Shown: positions 1-5,883, counted from the first letter of the stretch. The stretch is DNA of 7,231 nucleotides from Methanomassiliicoccus sp. UBA6 (GCA_002508545.1 DAVH01000023.1:5393-12623); one strand, 5' to 3'. Program-made: numbers and translations. The notes: generated from the sequence alone by a model not told the origin.

Positions 1-21
1 GTTCGAATCTGCCCGGGGCTA
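1..21 (+). tRNA. 3' end of a tRNA, probably tRNA-Gln (truncated by the window edge)
   Basis: Only the last part of the T arm and the 3' acceptor strand are inside the window. Position 1 is the last base of the 5' T-stem. Positions 2-8 are a canonical T-loop (TTCGAAT), 9-13 the 3' T-stem, 14-20 the 3' acceptor strand (CGGGGCT) and 21 the discriminator A. CCA is not encoded, so it must be added after transcription. The missing 5' strand would be AGCCCCG, giving an A1-U72 first pair. In archaea that pair is typical of tRNA-Gln, where GatDE reads it, and of initiator tRNA-Met. Initiators usually have AGCGGGG-type stems, whereas remembered archaeal tRNA-Gln stems are AGTCCCG-like, so Gln is the better guess. 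The anticodon is outside the window, so identity is inferred. Confidence 0.82.
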
Positions 22-22
22 C

Positions 23-26
23 TTTT
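23..26 (+). terminator. oligo-T terminator of the tRNA
   Basis: Four T residues lie one base after the discriminator. Archaeal RNA polymerase commonly ends small stable RNAs at such T-runs without a hairpin. The run lies between the tRNA and the converging nitroreductase gene. Confidence 0.5.
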
Positions 27-47
27 CTCCCTTCCCTGCCATAACGG

Positions 48-566
48 TCACCAGCGATCGTAGTGAACCAATCCCTCGATCCTTACCCGGGGAGGCCTGG
101 CGATCTCTTCCCGGGGCTTCCCCACCGGCACGAGGGTCAGAGGGCGCACGTGGGGCGGCAGGCCGAGCGCAGAGGATACCTTCTTCTCGTCGAACGCCCC
201 GATCCAGCATGCTCCGTAGCCGCGGGCGGCGATGTACAGGAGCATGTTCTCCACCGCGGCCGAGACGTCCTGTATGCAGTACAGGTCCCTGCCCCTCGGC
301 CCGTACTGTATTATTCGGTCGAAGTTGGCGCAGCCCACGATGATGGCCGGGGCCTCCCGCAGAAACCGGTGGCCCGGCGAGGCTTCCGCCACCGCCCTCC
401 TCATGTCTTCATCGCGGACAACGATGAAGTCCCTGGCCTGGAGGTTGCCGGCCGACGGGGCCAGGTTGGCCGCGAGGAGGGAGTTCTCGATGACCTCGTC
501 CGGCACCGGTTCGTCGGCCAAGGTCCTGACGCTCCTCCGGTTCTCGAAGAACTCCATTAGGTCCAT
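48..566 (-). CDS. nitroreductase-family FMN oxidoreductase
   Basis: A 172-residue protein of the nitroreductase fold: FMN-dependent homodimers that use NAD(P)H to reduce nitro compounds, quinones or other small molecules in the cytoplasm. Visible family marks are the N-terminal RRSVR (10-14), which binds the FMN phosphate, PSAGNLQ (37-43), the helix starting QDVSAAVENMLL (99-110), GYGACWIGAF (116-125) near the flavin, and PVGKP (147-151). The length is at the short end of the family, with no ferredoxin or other fused domain. I chose the ATG at 564-566 because MDLMEFF places RRSVR at the usual distance; the ATG at 554-556 is an alternative. A TATA-like AATAAATA on this strand (positions 597-604) predicts a leader of only about 8 nt. 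It diverges from pcc1. The physiological substrate cannot be told from sequence. Confidence 0.93.
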   Translation of the reverse strand: MDLMEFFENRRSVRTLADEPVPDEVIENSLLAANLAPSAGNLQARDFIVVRDEDMRRAVAEASPGHRFLREAPAIIVGCANFDRIIQYGPRGRDLYCIQDVSAAVENMLLYIAARGYGACWIGAFDEKKVSSALGLPPHVRPLTLVPVGKPREEIARPPRVRIEGLVHYDRW

Positions 567-596
567 GGCATCCCGATGTTCGATTCGAGCCCCCGG

Positions 597-604
597 TATT
601 TATT
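597..604. promoter_or_regulatory. TATA-like box shared by the nitroreductase and pcc1 genes
   Basis: TATTTATT reads AATAAATA on the other strand and is the only AT-rich octamer in the 100-bp divergent gap. Taking the usual TATA-to-start-site distance of about 26 bp, it would place leftward transcription near 574 (nitroreductase ATG at 566) and rightward transcription near 627 (pcc1 start at 666 or 651). It may serve one or both directions. This is inference from spacing only. Confidence 0.45.
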
Positions 605-665
605 GCTCCCGAGGGACGAAGCGGTTCCTGCAAGCTTTTTTCCCCAGGCCGTGCATCGGGAGTCC

Positions 666-893
666 GTGAGCGTCGATTGCGAGATCGTTCTGGAGTACGA
701 TGACGAGCGGGATGCCATCGCGGTGATGGAGGCGATATCCCCGGACAACGCCCCCTACGCCGAGGCGGAGCGGGACGGACGGAAGGTCATCGTACGCTCG
801 CGCTCCGACACCTGCCCCCAGATGCTGCACACCATGGAGGACCTCCTGGCCTGCGTCAAGGTGGCCGAGGAGACGGTCAAGGCGTCCAGGTGA
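666..893 (+). CDS. pcc1: KEOPS complex subunit Pcc1 (tRNA t6A37 synthesis)
   Basis: A small protein of 75 residues from the GTG at 666, matching the CTAG/Pcc1 family. Pcc1 is the dimerising subunit of KEOPS (Kae1, Bud32, Cgi121, Pcc1), which transfers threonylcarbamoyl to A37 of ANN-decoding tRNAs. The family pattern is clear: an N-terminal beta strand (CEIVLEY, 5-11), a helix ending in SPDN (25-28), a second strand (KVIVRSRSD, 40-48), then the long helix with MEDLLACVKVAEE (57-69). The reading frame stays open upstream to 576, but that part looks non-coding and overlaps the TATA box. GTG 666 has GGGAG at 658-662, close before it. GTG 651 would give 80 residues and cannot be excluded. No other KEOPS subunit is in the window. 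Its TGA is immediately followed by the tgtA stop on the other strand. Confidence 0.85.
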   Translation: MSVDCEIVLEYDDERDAIAVMEAISPDNAPYAEAERDGRKVIVRSRSDTCPQMLHTMEDLLACVKVAEETVKASR

Positions 894-2846
894 TCAGAGC
901 TTAATTCCCTCGCGGACCTTGACCGCGATGCCGGTGCGGAAGGAGAACATCTCGTCCCGGGTCAGGATCGCACGGCCCAGGGCGATCAGCTCGTCCTTCT
1001 GGTCCACCACCATGACCTCGTCCATCGGCCGGACCTCGGGGTCGCACTCGGTCACGAAGGCGCAGAAGACGTTCTTCCCCTCGCGGTTGAAGGGGATGGA
1101 ATCGTCCTTGACCGTCACCCTGAGCTTCGGCGCGGGGAAGCCCTTCTTGAGGCGCATAGCGCCTGGCGGGCGCAGGGTGAAGAAGCCGTCGTTCGCCCGC
1201 ATCGACAGGATGTGCTCCCCGTCCACCAGGACGTTCCTTATCTTCCCAGTGGTCTCCGACTTCTTGAGCACAACCTCGCCGTCGAGCAGCAGGTCCGCCG
1301 CGCCCTTGCCGAACTGGTAGTCGCTCACCGCCCGCACCCTGGCGAGATCGATGTCGAAGGACGGCTTCTTCTGGCACATCATGTTGAGGGTGTCGATGGT
1401 GGCCTGCCCGTCCCATGCCACTCCCAGCGCGTAGGGGTGCTCGTGGGATAGGTGCTCCATCTGCTCCCTGATCCGCTCCAGGGTCTGTTGGTCATGCGGC
1501 TCCGGGAAGAGCGATTGAGCTACGGGGTACATCTCGTCGAGCTCGATGGGCACTGCGCCGATCGGCGACGCGACGAAGAAGTGCGCATCGCAGGTCTCCA
1601 TGACATCGGCCATCTCCTTCTGGTAGTGCCTCGCGTACGGCTTCCCGGCCTCCTCGAACGCCACCATGACCTCGGTTTCCGGGTACTTGTAGCGCTCGAA
1701 GAACCTCTTCTCGTAACGGAGGAACACCGGGCGGTTCAGCGTCTCCGGCCCGGTGTACAGCAGGCTGTTGTCCCGGCTGAGCGGCTCAAACCTCTCCAGG
1801 TACTCCTTGTGCTTCGCGAGGCGGCGCAGGGCGCTCAGCAGGGCGGGGTGGGCACGGCAGCGCCTCTCCACCAGCTCCCACAGGTCGCCCTCGAGGATGG
1901 CCCGCTTGATCCGCTGCACCTCTTCCAGCGACACCCACAGGTTGTGGCGGGCGATGAGCGCGGCCCGCTCCGCCGGCTTCATCGACGCGATCTCCTCGTA
2001 GGGGTGGGACTGGCAGGCCGGGCAGTGGCAGTGCACGCCCTTCATGTCCGAGAGGCTCGCGGTCCCCTCGGGGAACATGAACCGGTCATCGCGAGCGAAC
2101 TTGGCGTAGGACGCGGAGTCGAACATGTCGCACCCCAGGAGGGCGGCGAGCGCGAACACCATAGGGTGGCCGGCGCCGAAGAGATGGACCGGCCTGCTGG
2201 GATCAAGCCCCTTCTTCGACGCCACGATGACGTCGACCAGCTCGGCGAAGCGGTACTGCTCCATGAGCGGCACCACGCCGCCGATGGGGTGCACATCGAC
2301 GTCGACGAGCGCCAGCCTGTGGGCGCAGTCCTCCCTCAGGTCCTCGTACACCGAGCCTTGGACCACGCCGGCGAGGAGCATATTCCCCTTCAGGTCGGCG
2401 GCCTCGATGGTCCGCTCCATGGTGACGTCCACCGCCTGCGAGGTCTTTTCCTTGCTCCACTCCGGCTCGGTGAAGATGTCCAGCACCGTGCCGATGTCGG
2501 TGCCGATGTCCCTCTGGAAGTTCACGATGTCCTCGTTCCTCAGCTCCACCTCACCATACATGTGCGACTGGAAGGTGCCGGAGTCGGTCATGATGACGCC
2601 GGGGAAGTCCAGCATCTCGTGCAGGCCGACCTCCATCGCTTTCGCGTTGAGCTTGGGATCGTTCCTGATGATGTATGAGTTGGTGATCAGCGCCCGGAAG
2701 CCGAACACGTCGTAGAGTTCCCGGGGAGGGACGGTCACCAGGCGGGGGTTCACCACCGGCAGGAGCGCCGGCGTCTCCAGCTGCCCGTGCGGGGTTTCCA
2801 GCTTTCCTATCCTGGCCAGGCCGTCGCGCCTGATGAGCTCGAACAT
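894..2846 (-). CDS. tgtA: archaeosine tRNA-guanine transglycosylase TgtA
   Basis: A full-length 650-residue archaeal TGT. It exchanges guanine-15 in the D-loop of tRNAs for preQ0, the first tRNA-level step to archaeosine. The catalytic barrel (about 1-345) shows TDSGTFQ with the general base D88, GVVQGS (160-165), LFGAGHP (222-228), and FDSASYA with the likely nucleophile D243. The zinc site is C273, C275, C278 and H301. These align with the Pyrococcus enzyme at a nearly constant offset. Residues about 375-560 are the C1/C2 domains, and about 570-650 a C-terminal PUA domain that binds tRNA. KPY (402-404) sits in a context recalling the ArcS signature but lacks its PC and Ser, so conversion of preQ0 to archaeosine needs another enzyme not seen here. 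A TATA box about 26 bp before the ATG suggests a leaderless mRNA. It ends flush against pcc1. Confidence 0.97.
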   Translation of the reverse strand: MFELIRRDGLARIGKLETPHGQLETPALLPVVNPRLVTVPPRELYDVFGFRALITNSYIIRNDPKLNAKAMEVGLHEMLDFPGVIMTDSGTFQSHMYGEVELRNEDIVNFQRDIGTDIGTVLDIFTEPEWSKEKTSQAVDVTMERTIEAADLKGNMLLAGVVQGSVYEDLREDCAHRLALVDVDVHPIGGVVPLMEQYRFAELVDVIVASKKGLDPSRPVHLFGAGHPMVFALAALLGCDMFDSASYAKFARDDRFMFPEGTASLSDMKGVHCHCPACQSHPYEEIASMKPAERAALIARHNLWVSLEEVQRIKRAILEGDLWELVERRCRAHPALLSALRRLAKHKEYLERFEPLSRDNSLLYTGPETLNRPVFLRYEKRFFERYKYPETEVMVAFEEAGKPYARHYQKEMADVMETCDAHFFVASPIGAVPIELDEMYPVAQSLFPEPHDQQTLERIREQMEHLSHEHPYALGVAWDGQATIDTLNMMCQKKPSFDIDLARVRAVSDYQFGKGAADLLLDGEVVLKKSETTGKIRNVLVDGEHILSMRANDGFFTLRPPGAMRLKKGFPAPKLRVTVKDDSIPFNREGKNVFCAFVTECDPEVRPMDEVMVVDQKDELIALGRAILTRDEMFSFRTGIAVKVREGIKL

Positions 2847-2867
2847 ATCCCAGGGATGGCAGGTCGG

Positions 2868-2875
2868 TTAATAAG
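2868..2875 (-). promoter_or_regulatory. TATA box of tgtA
   Basis: On the minus strand this reads CTTATTAA. Its centre is about 26 bp before the A of the tgtA ATG, so transcription should begin at or next to the start codon. No good Shine-Dalgarno site precedes the ATG, which fits a leaderless transcript, a common arrangement in archaea. Confidence 0.5.
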
Positions 2876-2898
2876 CCTTTTACTGATGCCTATGAAGC

Positions 2899-2908
2899 AA
2901 TAATTATT
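2899..2908 (+). promoter_or_regulatory. TATA box of the exported-protein gene
   Basis: AATAATTATT lies about 42 bp before the ATG at 2946 and predicts a start site near 2930. That leaves a short leader containing GAGG (2934-2937), which is 8 nt from the ATG and could act as Shine-Dalgarno. It is separate from the tgtA box, so the two divergent genes seem to have their own promoters. Confidence 0.45.
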
Positions 2909-2945
2909 CATTGTGAAACATACATCTCCGTCCGAGGTTCTATAG

Positions 2946-3839
2946 ATGGGGAAGGTTCGAAGTTCGGGCACCGTTCTGTTCGTTATCGCTCTGGTCGCAC
3001 TGACAACCGCAGCATCGGCGATATGGATATACTCGCCCGCCGTTGCGCAGAGCGGGCAGGAGAGCTGGGCGGTGAAGGGCGGAGACAACCTGACCTACGA
3101 GGTCTCCGGTCATCGCGACGGGGCTCCGGTCACCGGCATTGCCTATTCGAACTTCACAGAGGTGAACATCGCCGAGAACCTCATGATAATTAGCGGCTAC
3201 CACTCCACAGACCTCGGTGAGTGGGTCGGGCGGGGCGTCACCTCTGCGCTTGGACAGCCATCCATGGGCCAATGCCTGGGCGAAGCGAAGATACGCACTG
3301 ACTTCGGGACCAAGTATGTCACGAGATATCTGTCATATTTCTCCGGCCCGGAGGCGAACACCTCATCTATCCAGATGATCTACGCAGGGGTCGATTCACG
3401 GGTCATCTACCGTATAAACGTCTCGGCCCCATCATTCTTTCTGGAGCTCAATCTGAAGGACGCAACGATCGGGGGATTGCAGCAGCTGGATCGTCACCCC
3501 TCGGCGATCCTCCCCGGGGCCATAAGGCCCACGGAAACGGATTGGACGGAGACTTTCGGATCTCCCGGGGGCATCATGTCCGGCGTGTTTGACCTCCCTG
3601 TCGGGACGACATTGACAATCTCCGTGGAGGGGAACGGTTCGCGGTGCTACTTCTTCAACGAGGACGACATCCTTGAGATGGAGAACGGCGGGACCCTCGG
3701 AAGCGGACCGGCGCTGACGCTGGACCCGCCGGGCGTCCGCACCTGGACGGTAGAGGGCGATGTCTGCATGTTGGTGGTGGACATGATCCCGGCCGTAGGG
3801 CAGACGGTGGTTCACATTTCCATAGAGCATCCATCCTGA
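2946..3839 (+). CDS. exported or membrane-anchored protein of unknown function
   Basis: I do not recognise this 297-residue protein. The N-terminus is basic (GKVRSS) followed by a hydrophobic stretch (about 9-30) and small residues (ASA 23-25, AVAQ 32-35), so it is either a cleaved signal peptide or a single N-terminal anchor. The rest has no second membrane segment and looks beta-rich, with strands such as TLTISVEG (222-229) and MLVVDM (275-280). There are five N-glycosylation sequons (N48, N69, N138, N158, N230), all in the part predicted to be outside the cell, and three cysteines (C110, C234, C274). WAVKGGDNLTYEV (41-53) just after the hydrophobic segment may start the folded domain. ATA isoleucine codons appear more often than in the neighbours, consistent with low expression or a faster-evolving accessory gene. 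It has its own promoter and no operon partner. Confidence 0.85.
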   Translation: MGKVRSSGTVLFVIALVALTTAASAIWIYSPAVAQSGQESWAVKGGDNLTYEVSGHRDGAPVTGIAYSNFTEVNIAENLMIISGYHSTDLGEWVGRGVTSALGQPSMGQCLGEAKIRTDFGTKYVTRYLSYFSGPEANTSSIQMIYAGVDSRVIYRINVSAPSFFLELNLKDATIGGLQQLDRHPSAILPGAIRPTETDWTETFGSPGGIMSGVFDLPVGTTLTISVEGNGSRCYFFNEDDILEMENGGTLGSGPALTLDPPGVRTWTVEGDVCMLVVDMIPAVGQTVVHISIEHPS

Positions 3840-3853
3840 CCGCCCTCATCAGG

Positions 3854-3860
3854 ATTATAT
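3854..3860 (+). promoter_or_regulatory. TATA box of the pth2-DUF99 operon
   Basis: ATTATAT predicts a start site near 3884, about 13 nt before the pth2 ATG at 3897. The short leader would still contain GTGATC (3888-3893), complementary to the 3' end of archaeal 16S rRNA. Confidence 0.5.
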
Positions 3861-3896
3861 GCCATCACTCACTAACCGCGCAGCGTAGTGATCTCA

Positions 3897-4250
3897 ATGG
3901 AATACAAGCTCGTGATCGTGGTGCGCTGGGACCTCAAGCTGTCGGCCGGGAAGATGGCCGCCCAGGTGGCGCACGCCGCGGTCAACTGCGCCTTCGCGGC
4001 CAAGAAGAGGAGCCCGGATTGGTTCGACCGATGGTACGCCGAGGGACAGCGCAAGGTCGTGGTCAAGGTACCGACCCTGGACGACCTCTATGAGGTGAAG
4101 AGCAACGCCGAGGCCCTCCGCCTGGTCACCTCGCTGATCACCGATGCGGGCATGACCGAGATACCGCCCAACACCGTGACCTGCCTGGGCGTGGGGCCGG
4201 GGCCAGCGGACCTCCTGGACAAGGTCACCGGGCACCTGAAGCTGGTATGA
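3897..4250 (+). CDS. pth2: peptidyl-tRNA hydrolase, Pth2 type
   Basis: This 117-residue enzyme frees tRNA from peptidyl-tRNAs dropped by ribosomes, by hydrolysing the ester bond. Pth2 is the archaeal and eukaryotic form, unrelated to bacterial Pth. The full family pattern is present: YKLVIVVRWDLKLSAGKMAAQVAHA (3-27, holding the conserved GK-AAQ-AHA core), WYAEGQRKVVVKV (46-58), DAGMTEIPPNTVTCLGVGPGP (83-103) and the ending ITGHLKL-like VTGHLKLV (110-117). The usual DAGRTQI has M for R. I chose ATG 3897: the upstream in-frame GTG at 3888 would add three residues the family lacks, and it is part of GTGATC, which looks like the Shine-Dalgarno. The stop overlaps the next start as ATGA, so DUF99 is probably translationally coupled to it. 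Confidence 0.96.
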   Translation: MEYKLVIVVRWDLKLSAGKMAAQVAHAAVNCAFAAKKRSPDWFDRWYAEGQRKVVVKVPTLDDLYEVKSNAEALRLVTSLITDAGMTEIPPNTVTCLGVGPGPADLLDKVTGHLKLV

Positions 4251-4825
4251 TCCTGAAGCCCCACATCCGCATCCTGGGCATCGACGATTCCCCGTTCGAC
4301 TTCAGCTCCAGGAAGGCCCTCGTGGTCGGGGTGGTCGCCCGCCTGCCCATGTACATCGAGGGGATCATGCGCACCGAAGTGGAGGTCGACGGCCGGGACG
4401 CCAACGACGCCATCGTCGCCATGATCGAGCGCTCGAGATACCGGGAACAGCTCCGCCTCATTCTCTTCGACGGCGTGGCCTTGGGCGGATTCAACGTCAT
4501 CGATATCGATGACCTGTACCGGCGGACCGGCATACCCTGCGCCACGGTCACTCGGGAGATGCCCGACTTCGACCGGATGGAAGCGGCCCTGCGCTCTCAC
4601 TTCCCCGACTGGCAGGAGCGGCTGAGGATCATAAAAAGGAAGCCCCTGTTCGTCGTCGGTCCCCGGCGACGGTCGCTTTATGCCACCCTCGCCGGCATGG
4701 ACGCCGAGACCCTGGAGCACATCCTGAAGGAATGCACGGTCCAAGGCCGCCTCCCCGAGCCGCTGCGCATCGCGCACCTGATCTCGAGCGCGATGGTGCG
4801 GGGGGAGTCCCACGGCCGGGCCTAG
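4247..4825 (+). CDS. DUF99/UPF0215 protein, endonuclease V-like fold
   Basis: A 192-residue member of DUF99 (UPF0215), widespread in archaea. Family marks are ILGIDDSPF (9-17), LILFDGVALGGFNVIDIDDL (71-90), PCATVTREMPDF (97-108) and GRLPEPLRIAHLI (167-179). The family has an RNase H-like fold related to endonuclease V. The acidic residues in GIDD (D13, D14), D75 and D86/D88 are the likely metal-binding set. I recall, with moderate certainty, that the family has been renamed endonuclease dU after activity on deoxyuridine in DNA, so DNA repair is one possibility; endonuclease V relatives also act on inosine in RNA. The start overlaps the pth2 stop, so the two are co-transcribed and may share a physiological link or merely expression. 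The TAG stop lies in a CTAG shared with the converging membrane-protein gene. Confidence 0.93.
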   Translation: MILKPHIRILGIDDSPFDFSSRKALVVGVVARLPMYIEGIMRTEVEVDGRDANDAIVAMIERSRYREQLRLILFDGVALGGFNVIDIDDLYRRTGIPCATVTREMPDFDRMEAALRSHFPDWQERLRIIKRKPLFVVGPRRRSLYATLAGMDAETLEHILKECTVQGRLPEPLRIAHLISSAMVRGESHGRA

Positions 4826-5514
4826 GCTTCCTGGTCCAGGGCCTGCTTCAGCGTCGAGCAGAGCTCTGTGCCCGCCGGGTCCTGGCATTCCACCATGACC
4901 TCGGTGGCGGACAGCGGCTGCCTCTTCAAGGTGATGAACACCTTGCTGTCCGGCAGTTCCATCGTGGTGACCTTTCCGTTCTTGATGACCTTGAAGCTGT
5001 ACCCGATGTTCTGGGTATCTATGACGGCCTTTATCTCCTTGGCCAGGTCCTCGGCTCCCTTGCGGTAGAACTTGATGTCGGTCCTCTCGTTCTGTACCTT
5101 GTACCTGGAGTTGTAGGCCATCACCGCGATCATCAGCATCGCCAGCATGGCGAACACCGCGAAGGTGAGGGGCTGCTCCGGATCGAGGCCCTTGGTGGTG
5201 GACATCAGGGACACGCCGAACACCGCGGCTGCGGAGATGTAGATCGTTCCCACCAGTCCGGTGGCCAGCCTCTGCGGCATGGTGTTGCGGGCCCAGCATA
5301 CGTAGTGGAGCCTCAGCGCAAGGTATGCCGGCGCCACCATCAGGGCCGCGAAGATAAGGGCGACGAAGAAAAGCGGCGTGAACATCTCGTCATATATCAC
5401 GTATGAATAGAGCATCGAGGTCAGAAGCAGCGGTACTGCGAACGCTAGGCTGTACTCTATCGACCGCTGTGCTTTGTTGAGCCTGCGGGCTGCTGCATCC
5501 CCTTCGTCGCCCAT
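4822..5514 (-). CDS. four-helix membrane protein with a C-terminal soluble domain, unknown function
   Basis: A 230-residue protein I cannot assign to a family. A short charged N-terminus (GDEGDAAARRLNKAQR) is followed by four hydrophobic segments at about 20-41, 45-69, 83-106 and 115-134. A soluble domain of some 95 residues follows. It begins with a basic linker (YNSRYKVQNERTDIKFYRKG, 134-153), then a helix (AEDLAKEIKAVIDT) and strands (GYSFKVIKNGKVTTMEL, KVFITLKR, EVMVECQ). By the positive-inside rule both ends are probably cytoplasmic. The frame is open to an ATG at 5566-5568, but a TATA-like ATTTATC on this strand (5546-5552) lies inside that extension and fits the ATG at 5512-5514, which I prefer. 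It stands alone, diverging from the ribosomal operon and converging on DUF99. Confidence 0.82.
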   Translation of the reverse strand: MGDEGDAAARRLNKAQRSIEYSLAFAVPLLLTSMLYSYVIYDEMFTPLFFVALIFAALMVAPAYLALRLHYVCWARNTMPQRLATGLVGTIYISAAAVFGVSLMSTTKGLDPEQPLTFAVFAMLAMLMIAVMAYNSRYKVQNERTDIKFYRKGAEDLAKEIKAVIDTQNIGYSFKVIKNGKVTTMELPDSKVFITLKRQPLSATEVMVECQDPAGTELCSTLKQALDQEA

Positions 5515-5545
5515 ATCCCATCCCAGCGGGGGATTGGGGCATCTT

Positions 5546-5552
5546 GATAAAT
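5546..5552 (-). promoter_or_regulatory. TATA-like box of the membrane-protein gene
   Basis: The minus strand reads ATTTATC, about 35 bp before the ATG at 5514, predicting a leader of roughly 9 nt. Its position inside the longer open frame is the main reason to reject the start at 5568. Confidence 0.4.
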
Positions 5553-5573
5553 CTCTTTCGACCTCCATTCACT

Positions 5574-5627
5574 GGTCCGAGAGCGAACATTCCCCAAGGC
5601 GCGCCCGTATCGCGGCCTGATCGGACC
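5574..5627. repeat. inverted repeat with a nested stem
   Basis: GGTCCGA (5574-5580) is perfectly complementary to TCGGACC (5621-5627). Inside it, AGGCGCG (5597-5603) pairs with CGCGGCCT (5611-5618) apart from one bulged G, closing a 7-nt loop. The nested arrangement is compatible with a folded RNA, and a T6 run follows at 5645-5650. A 7-bp outer match over this distance can arise by chance in GC-rich sequence. Confidence 0.4.
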
Positions 5628-5707
5628 TGGGCAGGAAGCATCGGTTTTTTACCAGTCAAATATGGGAAAGGACGGCCATACGGCAAAAAGTTCATAACGT
5701 CCTCCCC

Positions 5708-5750
5708 GGCAAGCCTTGACGGAGAGCCCTGCTTCATAGCTAGGCTTGCC
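5708..5750. repeat. perfect 9-bp inverted repeat followed by a T-run
   Basis: GGCAAGCCT (5708-5716) pairs perfectly with AGGCTTGCC (5742-5750) across a 25-nt loop. Six bases further on is TTTTT (5757-5761). On the plus strand this resembles the 3' end of a small transcript. A TATA-like AAATATG at 5658-5664 could start such an RNA near 5690, giving about 70 nt. No known RNA family is recognised. The repeat could instead be a protein-binding site. Confidence 0.45.
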
Positions 5751-5824
5751 AGCATGTTTTTCTGCGCACCAAATAGTATTAATATCGAAGCCTAATAAGA
5801 GTAGCCTGAACGGTCTCTGAAAAA

Positions 5825-5838
5825 CCCTTAACCCTTAA
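5825..5838 (+). repeat. tandem CCCTTAA pair at the rps12 promoter
   Basis: Two exact copies of CCCTTAA stand head to tail, and the second runs into the TATA box. The position matches that of the B-recognition element or an adjacent activator or repressor site. Two 7-mers are too few to be a repeat family. Confidence 0.45.
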
Positions 5839-5844
5839 ATATAA
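5835..5844 (+). promoter_or_regulatory. strong TATA box of the rps12-rps7-fusA operon
   Basis: TTAAATATAA is the best archaeal TATA match in the window. A start site about 26 bp on, near 5866, gives a leader of some 23 nt that holds the complete Shine-Dalgarno before the TTG at 5889. Confidence 0.7.
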
Positions 5845-5876
5845 CTACCATAATAAGGAGCCCGCTTCTCACAAAG

Positions 5877-5883
5877 AAGGTGA
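5877..5883 (+). promoter_or_regulatory. Shine-Dalgarno of rps12, deciding a TTG start
   Basis: AAGGTGA is complementary to the 3' end of archaeal 16S rRNA and lies 5 nt before TTG 5889. The in-frame GTG at 5880-5882 is inside this site, so it cannot be the start codon that the site serves. Confidence 0.75.

Noticed and set aside
1..21. Initiator tRNA-Met as the identity of the tRNA fragment
   Set aside because: The A1-U72 pair allows it, but archaeal initiators usually end in CCCCGCT rather than CGGGGCT. tRNA-Gln fits better, though the anticodon is not in the window.
576..665. Upstream extension of pcc1 to 576
   Set aside because: The extra residues overlap the TATA-like box, look non-coding and are absent from Pcc1 proteins.
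1452..2678. A 408-codon plus-strand frame opposite tgtA
   Set aside because: It is a GC-rich antisense shadow of tgtA, rich in Val, Leu, His and Arg. The tgtA frame has complete catalytic and zinc motifs.
4088..5299. A 403-codon minus-strand frame across DUF99 and the membrane-protein gene
   Set aside because: It is antisense to DUF99 and pth2 and out of frame with the membrane protein, both of which have clear protein features. It is a GC-driven shadow.
5390..5755. A 121-codon minus-strand frame over the membrane-protein start, with GGAGG before an internal ATG near 5697
   Set aside because: It covers the membrane-protein promoter and overlaps that gene in another frame. Its composition (many Arg, Pro, Ser and Gly) looks like a shadow frame, with no recognisable domain.
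5544..5795. An 83-codon plus-strand frame in the gene-free region
   Set aside because: It starts at a TTG without a Shine-Dalgarno, has no family resemblance, and spans both inverted repeats and T-runs.
5825..5838. CCCTTAA pair as a telomere-like or CRISPR-like repeat
   Set aside because: There are only two short copies with no spacer, at a promoter. It is better read as a promoter element.
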